Positions 59,063 through 64,000 of a stretch of 64,000 bases of DNA are shown in pieces (positions within the stretch are counted from its first letter, which is position 1; every line of letters starts with the position of its first letter). Source of the stretch: Rhodospirillaceae bacterium (GTDB lineage: Bacteria > Pseudomonadota > Alphaproteobacteria > Bin65); contig JAPPLJ010000039.1 in assembly GCA_028819475.1 (NCBI GenBank), forward strand, positions 1 through 64,000, given 5' to 3'. Both the position numbers and the translations under genes were made by a program. Below the pieces are notes generated by a model, which saw nothing but the letters and a program-made list of their open reading frames with translations, made no database searches and had not been told where the DNA came from.

Positions 59063-60424
59063 TCAGGCGCTGAGCCGCATGCCGACCCGGTTCATGTCGG
59101 GTTCCTTGTGGAACTTGCCGTCCTGCATGATCGCGACGAGTCGGGACTGATCCTGCAGCACCTTGATATTCGTCAGCGGGTCGCCGTCGACCAGCAGGAG
59201 ATCGGCCAGACAGCCCTCCCGGATCGTACCCAGTTCGTCGCCCATGCCCATGATCTGACCGCCATACATCGTACCGGCCTTGATCGCCTCCATCGGCGAG
59301 AAGCCGACCATGTCGACGAAATACTCGAAGTCCTTGGCGTTGGTGCCGTGCGGCGTCCAGGCGAAGCCGTAGTCGCCGCCGACCAGGACCCGGATGCCGC
59401 GCTTGTGCATCGCCAGCATGGTCGCGCAGGCATGCTCCAGCTCGCGCTCGTAGCGATCCGTGATCGGCGTGCCGGGCACGATGCCCCATTCCGCCGCGTT
59501 TCGCGCCACGTTGATCAGCCAGGCCAGGCCGGGCGCCACGAAATGCTTGTCCTTGTTGGCTTCCAGCAGGTCCAGCGTCTCCTCGTCGGAGAAGGAGGCG
59601 TGGTAGATGATCTCGATGCCGTGTTTCACGCAGCGCTGGATCGATTCCTTCGAGCGCGCATGGGCGGCGAGGCGGCGGCCGCGGCCCCTGGCCTCGGCGA
59701 CGGCGACGGCGACCTCCTCGTCGGTGAACTGGTTCTCCTCGGCGGCGAACTGGGTGATCTCTTCGCCGGACAGGTTGATCTTGATCGTATCGACGCCCCA
59801 TTTCATGAGCGTGCGAACTTCGCGCCGCATCTCTTCCACGCCGGAGACGACGATGCCGAGATTGAGCGCCTTGTGGTCGATATGCGGCAACGTGGCGTCG
59901 CCGAGGCCGCCGACTGCCGTCAGTTCAGGCCCCGCCGCGGTATAGCGCGGGCCGGGCACCTTGCCCTCCTTGATGGCGTCGCGGATCACCACGTCCAGCC
60001 GCGGTTTGGCCGCCGCCGCGCCGTAGCCCGCGGTGAAGCCGGCGTCGATCAGCAGCTTCGCCATGTAGACGCAGTTGAGCGTGTGCTCTTCGAGCGGCAT
60101 GAGCTGGATCGGGTCGATGCCCGGCGCGTTGTTCCAGCTCAGATGCAGGTGGGCATCGACCATGCCGGGCATCAGCGTCATGCCCCGCCCGTCGATCCTG
60201 TAGCTGCCGTTCTGCGGGCCCCACCCGCCGTTACCGATCCCGCCGCCATATCCGCCGCCGGCGCGGAAGATCGACTTGATCCGGTTGCCGGCAACGGTGA
60301 CATCGCCGCTGTAGGGCGCTTCGCCCGTACCGTCGAGGATGCGGACATTGGAGAACACGATCTCCGGGTCCGGGCGCCCGTTGCCGTTGGTGCCGGCCCA
60401 GCCGCCGTATGCGATTTCCGCCAT
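59063..60424 (-). CDS. Amidohydrolase family protein (imidazolonepropionase-like)
   Basis: 453 aa. GMTLMPGMVDAHLHLSW holds the metal HxH, with further histidines in RRLAAHARSKESI and EIIYHASFSDEE. The late aspartate is probably in VGGDYGFAW. This is the metal-dependent amidohydrolase barrel of the prolidase/imidazolonepropionase type. A Gly-rich insert near residues 57-72 (GGGYGGGIGNGGWG) is unusual. Last gene of the reverse-strand catabolic run; the gap to the upstream alpha/beta hydrolase gene is 24 bp. Confidence 0.88.
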   Translation of the reverse strand: MAEIAYGGWAGTNGNGRPDPEIVFSNVRILDGTGEAPYSGDVTVAGNRIKSIFRAGGGYGGGIGNGGWGPQNGSYRIDGRGMTLMPGMVDAHLHLSWNNAPGIDPIQLMPLEEHTLNCVYMAKLLIDAGFTAGYGAAAAKPRLDVVIRDAIKEGKVPGPRYTAAGPELTAVGGLGDATLPHIDHKALNLGIVVSGVEEMRREVRTLMKWGVDTIKINLSGEEITQFAAEENQFTDEEVAVAVAEARGRGRRLAAHARSKESIQRCVKHGIEIIYHASFSDEETLDLLEANKDKHFVAPGLAWLINVARNAAEWGIVPGTPITDRYERELEHACATMLAMHKRGIRVLVGGDYGFAWTPHGTNAKDFEYFVDMVGFSPMEAIKAGTMYGGQIMGMGDELGTIREGCLADLLLVDGDPLTNIKVLQDQSRLVAIMQDGKFHKEPDMNRVGMRLSA

Positions 60425-60448
60425 GGTCCCTCTCCCTGTCTCGCCGCT

Positions 60449-61231
60449 CTAGCCTGCGGCTCTGTCCAGATGCGCCCTGAGCAATTCCGCCGACCGCGCG
60501 GGCGCCTCGATCGTCATCCAGTGGCCCGTATCGGGCAGAATCTCGAGTTCCGCTCCTGAAATACGGTTTTTCAACGCTTCGGCCATAGCCACCGGCGCGA
60601 CCGGATCCCTTTCGCCCGCGATCAGCAGCGTCGGGCAGCGGATCGCCGTATGGTCCGCCGCAGCCGCCGTCGCCAGCGCCCTGCAATGCGCGGCGTATCC
60701 GGCCGGATCCTGGCGCATCAGGCTCTCCCGGACGAAGGCCGGCGCGACCGGATTGTTCCTGCGCGACGCCTCCGCGATGCTCGCGGTCGAAACACTGTCT
60801 GCGATTCCGGCCATGCCTTCGCGCCGGGCCGTTTCGGCCCGTTCCTTGAGCGCCTGGCGCGCCGCCGGCGCCGGTTCCAGAATGGGTCCGAACAGCGCAA
60901 GACTCAAGACAGCATCGGGCAGATCGGCGGCGAGATGCTGGCAGATCAGCGTGCCCATGGAATGGCCGGCGAAATGGGCGCGCTCGATCCCGGCGGCCCG
61001 GACCGCATCGCAGACCGCCGCCGCCAGCCCTTTCAGTCCGGGCCGGCCGGGGCGCAGGGCGGAACGGCCGGCGCCGGGCAGATCGGGGCGCAGTACCCTG
61101 AACCCGTCGAGGGCGCCCATCAGAGGCGTGAACGTATTCGAATCGCCGCCCAGGCCGTGGATCAGGACGACGGCCGGCCCGGAACCGCCGCTGTCTTCCG
61201 TCACCATGCTGCCGAGGCGCAGGTCGGCCAT
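60449..61231 (-). CDS. Alpha/beta hydrolase, 3-oxoadipate enol-lactonase-like
   Basis: 260 aa. LIHGLGGDSNTF (oxyanion), nucleophile Ser in FAGHSMGTLICQHLA, acid in LLIAGERDPVAPV and His in PDTGHWMTIEAP. Size and motifs match enol-lactonase and meta-cleavage-product hydrolases. It starts 3 bp after the stop of the FAH-family gene, so they are co-translated neighbours in a pathway that probably opens and breaks down a ring compound. Confidence 0.88.
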   Translation of the reverse strand: MADLRLGSMVTEDSGGSGPAVVLIHGLGGDSNTFTPLMGALDGFRVLRPDLPGAGRSALRPGRPGLKGLAAAVCDAVRAAGIERAHFAGHSMGTLICQHLAADLPDAVLSLALFGPILEPAPAARQALKERAETARREGMAGIADSVSTASIAEASRRNNPVAPAFVRESLMRQDPAGYAAHCRALATAAAADHTAIRCPTLLIAGERDPVAPVAMAEALKNRISGAELEILPDTGHWMTIEAPARSAELLRAHLDRAAG

Positions 61232-61234
61232 CGC

Positions 61235-62101
61235 TCAGACCTCCGCGACCGGGTTTTCGAGGACTCCGATGCCGCCGATTTCGACGGCGACCCGGTCCCC
61301 GGCCCTGAGATATTTCGGCGGATCGAAGCCGATCCCGACACCGGCCGGCGTCCCGGTCGCGATGACGTCGCCGGGCATCAGCGTAATCCCGTTTGATATG
61401 GCGGCGATTATGGCGGGTACGTCGAAAATCATCAGCGCCGTGTTCGAATCCTGGCGGAGTTCGCCGTTGACCCGGCACCGGACGGGTGTGTCAACCAGAT
61501 CGACCTCGTCCGCCGTCACGGCGACCGGCCCCATCGGGCAGAAGCTGTCCTGGGACTTGCCGATCAGCCACTGGCTGTGCCGGCTCTGCAGATCGCGCGC
61601 GGTGACGTCGTTGACGATGGTGTAGCCCCAGACGTGGCGCATCGCTTCTCGCGCAGAAATGTTCCGGCCGGCCGTCCCGATGATGACCGCCAGTTCCGCC
61701 TCGTAGTCCACGGCTTCGGTGACATCGGGATCGAGACGGATTTCCGCGCCGTGGGGAATGACCGATTCCGGCAGCTTGGAAAAGACGATGGGGGCGTCCG
61801 GCACGACACCCTTCGCAGCGGAACTGTCGAAGCCGGACTGCGCAAATTCTTTCGCATGCTCGTGGTAGTTCTTGCCGACGCAGAAGACGTTGCGCCGCGG
61901 CCGGGGAATCGGCGCCTGGACGGATATTTCGCCCACGGCAATCGCCCGGTCCGTCGCCGGCATTTCCCGGCCGATCAGCGCCGCAACGCCGTCGCTGTCG
62001 GCTGCGCCGCCGGGCAGGACGAACCGCTCGACGGTATCGCCGCCCTCGGCGATCCGGCCGACATGACGGCCGCCCTGCCAGTCGAACGCGACGAGCTTCA
62101 G
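61235..62101 (-). CDS. Fumarylacetoacetate hydrolase family protein, CTG start
   Basis: 288 aa. CVGKNYHEHAKEF, the metal-binding E-x-E in AVDYEAELAVIIG, and the acidic residue in YTIVNDVTARDLQ are the FAH signature; hydratase or C-C hydrolase activity is likely. The natural family N-terminus (M)KLVAFDW begins at a CTG, 62101-62099, with GGAGG twelve bases before. No ATG or GTG occurs in frame until far into the protein. CTG overlaps the stop of the upstream gene as CTGA, mirroring the usual ATGA coupling. Confidence 0.88.
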   Translation of the reverse strand: MKLVAFDWQGGRHVGRIAEGGDTVERFVLPGGAADSDGVAALIGREMPATDRAIAVGEISVQAPIPRPRRNVFCVGKNYHEHAKEFAQSGFDSSAAKGVVPDAPIVFSKLPESVIPHGAEIRLDPDVTEAVDYEAELAVIIGTAGRNISAREAMRHVWGYTIVNDVTARDLQSRHSQWLIGKSQDSFCPMGPVAVTADEVDLVDTPVRCRVNGELRQDSNTALMIFDVPAIIAAISNGITLMPGDVIATGTPAGVGIGFDPPKYLRAGDRVAVEIGGIGVLENPVAEV

Positions 62102-63603
62102 GTTTCCGCCTCCCCTTGCTCCGCCGGGATCAGGACGGTCGAGCCGGTCGTCGCCCGGCTTTCCAGCGCGCGGTGCGCTTCGGCGGCATTCTCCAGAGCG
62201 AACCGCTGCCCGATCTCGACGGTCACGATGCGCCGCTCGATGGCGTCGAACAGCCGTTCCGCGGCGGCGCCGAATTTTTCGGGCGTATCCGTGTAGTGGA
62301 CGTAATTCGGCCGCGACAGGGTGGCCGAGCAGCCGGCGAGCATAGAGATATCCTGCGGCCCGATATCGCCGGAGGCCTGGCCGAAACTGACCAGATGCCC
62401 GCGCACGGCGAGCGCGGCGACGGAATGGGCGAAGCTGTCCCGGCCGACCGCATCGTAGATCACGTCGGCGCCGCGGTCGTCTGTCAGGTCGCGGACCTGC
62501 TCTTCGAGGCTCTTCTCGCCCGGCACGATGACATGATGGGCGCCGGCCGCGCGCGCAACCCGGGCCTTCTCGTCGGTCGAGGTCGCGCCGATCACCGTGG
62601 CGCCGAGGCGGTTCGCCCACTGGCACAGAATCCGCCCGACACCGCCCGCGGGCGCGTAGACCAGCACGGTTTCGCCCGGCGCGACGGCATGGACGCGATG
62701 GAGCAGGAACTCAGCCGTCACACCCTTGAGCAGTCCGGCGGCAGCGGTCTCGTCGTCGATATGGTCCGGCAACGGAATCACAAGGCCGGCGTCCATGGTC
62801 CGGACGGTCGTGTAGGCGCCGAGCGGCGGGCAGGCGTAGGCGACCCGTTGCCCCGGCGCCAGATGGCCGACATTCGCGCCGACATCGACGACGACGCCGG
62901 CCGCCTCCAGGCCCGGCACGCCCGGCGGCTCGAGCAGATCGAAATAGCCGGTCCGGCAATAGACATCGATGTAGTTGACACCGATCGCAGTCTGCCGCAG
63001 GCGGACCTGCCCCGGCCCCGGCGGCGGCGCCTCGGCCGGTTGCGGGCGGAGTTCCTCCGCGCCGCCGTGGCGGCCTATAACGATGGCGGTGCCGGCGATG
63101 GCCGCGCCTCGCACTATGGCGGGCCCAGCCGGGGCGGCGTCCCAGGTCCGCCGCTCCCTGTCGCCTGCGCGTTCCACCCGCTCGCGAACCGCGGTGAAGC
63201 CGGCTTCGTAGACCTCCGTCGCAACCAGCGCGGCCAGCTCCCGTTCCTGGCCCGGTGGCGTGTTGAAGGTCGACGACCAGCGCCAGAACGTCCGGTCGCC
63301 GTCGGTCACCGGCTTCAGCTCGACCTCGGCGACATAGTCGTGCAGCGGGATATCCGCGCCGACGATGGTATAGCGGAAACGGCGGTCCCGGTCGGACAGG
63401 GTGAGCAGACGCTCGCGGACATTGGCGCCGTCCTGCAGGTCGAAGTTGCGCACGCAGCCGACCTGGTCGGTGCGCTTCGACTCCTCGAGGAAGCTGCGCC
63501 GGACGATCGGGTGCCAGCGGTCGTGGCCGTTGAAATCGCGCAGGATTTCCCACACCGCCGCGACGGGCGCATCGATCACCGTGCTGCGGACCACCCGAAT
63601 CAT
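62098..63603 (-). CDS. SRPBCC domain fused to quinone oxidoreductase (zeta-crystallin type)
   Basis: 501 aa. Residues 1 to about 150 form an SRPBCC/polyketide-cyclase-like domain (APVAAVWEILRDFNGHDRWHP, DQVGCVRNFDLQDGANVRERLL). Residues about 175-501 are an NADPH-dependent quinone reductase: QTAIGVNYIDVYCRTGYF, PGLEAAGVVVDVG and the AGGVGRILCQWANRLGATVIG nucleotide-binding loop. Usually these are separate proteins. The joined frame has no stop or frameshift. The N-terminal domain closely resembles the separate SRPBCC protein encoded directly upstream. Confidence 0.88.
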   Translation of the reverse strand: MIRVVRSTVIDAPVAAVWEILRDFNGHDRWHPIVRRSFLEESKRTDQVGCVRNFDLQDGANVRERLLTLSDRDRRFRYTIVGADIPLHDYVAEVELKPVTDGDRTFWRWSSTFNTPPGQERELAALVATEVYEAGFTAVRERVERAGDRERRTWDAAPAGPAIVRGAAIAGTAIVIGRHGGAEELRPQPAEAPPPGPGQVRLRQTAIGVNYIDVYCRTGYFDLLEPPGVPGLEAAGVVVDVGANVGHLAPGQRVAYACPPLGAYTTVRTMDAGLVIPLPDHIDDETAAAGLLKGVTAEFLLHRVHAVAPGETVLVYAPAGGVGRILCQWANRLGATVIGATSTDEKARVARAAGAHHVIVPGEKSLEEQVRDLTDDRGADVIYDAVGRDSFAHSVAALAVRGHLVSFGQASGDIGPQDISMLAGCSATLSRPNYVHYTDTPEKFGAAAERLFDAIERRIVTVEIGQRFALENAAEAHRALESRATTGSTVLIPAEQGEAET

Positions 63604-63618
63604 GGCCGGACCATGGCG

Positions 63619-64000
63619 TCAGGCTCCGAATCGGACCTTGAGTGCGTCGAAAGCAGCCTGGAAGACGGTGTTGCCGATGTTGGCGACGAGTTCGGCCTCC
63701 GCCGCCGGATCGCAGTCGAATTCGGCCGTCCATTCGGCGAAGGTCCGGCTTCCGTCGGTGACCGGCACGAACTTCAGCGTCGCGATATAGTTTTCGACCC
63801 CCATCGGGCTTTCGAGAATCGAATAGGTGACGCTGTAGTCGTAATCCGACAGCGCCAGCAGCCGCTCGCGCAGGAAGCCGCCGTCTTCCAGCCGGAATGC
63901 CCGGACGCAACCGACCTGGTCGGAGGGCTGGCCGCCCTCGATCCGGCTTTCGCGCACCGCCGGCACCCAGTCCGGCAGGGCGTTGAAATCGCGGACGGTC
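63619..64000 (-). CDS. SRPBCC family protein, 5' end beyond window
   Basis: The visible 126 residues are TVRDFNALPDWVPAV, DQVGCVRAFRLEDGGFLRERLLALSDYDYSVTYSILE and KFVPVTDGSRTFAEWTAEFD, a lipid/ligand-binding SRPBCC fold of the MxaD type. The frame is open to the window edge, so the start lies outside. It parallels the N-terminal domain of the next gene (DQVGCVRNFDLQDG there), indicating a tandem duplication followed by fusion. 15-bp gap to that gene. Confidence 0.85.
   Translation of the reverse strand, partial: TVRDFNALPDWVPAVRESRIEGGQPSDQVGCVRAFRLEDGGFLRERLLALSDYDYSVTYSILESPMGVENYIATLKFVPVTDGSRTFAEWTAEFDCDPAAEAELVANIGNTVFQAAFDALKVRFGA

Overview
The window reads as one GC-rich, densely coded chromosome segment of an alphaproteobacterium, probably a free-living or host-associated heterotroph of the Rhodospirillales kind. 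This is inferred from codon use, many solute-binding proteins (TRAP, Liv/amide and NitT types), phytanoyl-CoA-type dioxygenases, sulfatases and the type of intergenic palindromes. It begins with an 18-base C run that looks like an assembly edge. Its last gene runs off the right end.

Left third (1-25 kb), mostly catabolism and transport: a UbiD-like decarboxylase downstream of a flavin/2Fe-2S reductase, azoreductase and MOSC protein; an FAD-linked 2-hydroxyacid dehydrogenase with a HicB-like protein and a PhyH dioxygenase; an acyl-CoA synthetase; a divergent murein-recycling pair (LD-carboxypeptidase and Mpl/MurC-like ligase) followed by an FAD monooxygenase; two sulfatases around a MarR regulator with a clear operator; a full TRAP operon with its GntR regulator; an MFS carrier; an orphan Liv-type binding protein with a UUCG-loop terminator; and a STAS protein.

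Middle (25.5-38.4 kb): an amide/urea-type operon. It holds a MarR regulator, an AmiC-like binding protein, an amidase, a Tat-exported binding protein, a cysteine hydrolase, a LivH permease, a permease-ATPase fusion and a LivF ATPase. The amidase is cut in two by a 4165-bp IS1595-family element (27675-31839) with 8-bp target duplications. The element carries the transposase, two small genes and a DNA methyltransferase fused to an HNH nuclease, all in a tightly coupled operon, plus a short convergent unit.

38.6-50.5 kb: a KamA-like radical SAM enzyme, an orphan TRAP binding protein, then a cluster of exported proteins: two paralogous caspase-fold/MORN-repeat proteins, an OmpA-like protein and a papain-like protease. 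A relic of a formylglycine-generating-enzyme-type domain lies beside it. A second IS1595-family element (47868-50523, 8-bp duplications) sits just upstream of the protease gene. It carries a transposase coupled through ATGA to a methyltransferase fused to a PD-(D/E)XK nuclease. Two unrelated elements with the same layout in one window are the most striking observation here.

Right end (50.8-64 kb): an AI-2E-family membrane protein; a NitT/TauT-type ABC transporter followed by two alpha/beta hydrolases and a ChaC-like protein; a fluoroacetate-dehalogenase-like hydrolase; and a reverse-strand catabolic operon (SRPBCC protein, SRPBCC-quinone oxidoreductase fusion, FAH-family hydrolase starting at CTG, alpha/beta hydrolase, amidohydrolase). 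No rRNA, tRNA or CRISPR array was recognised.
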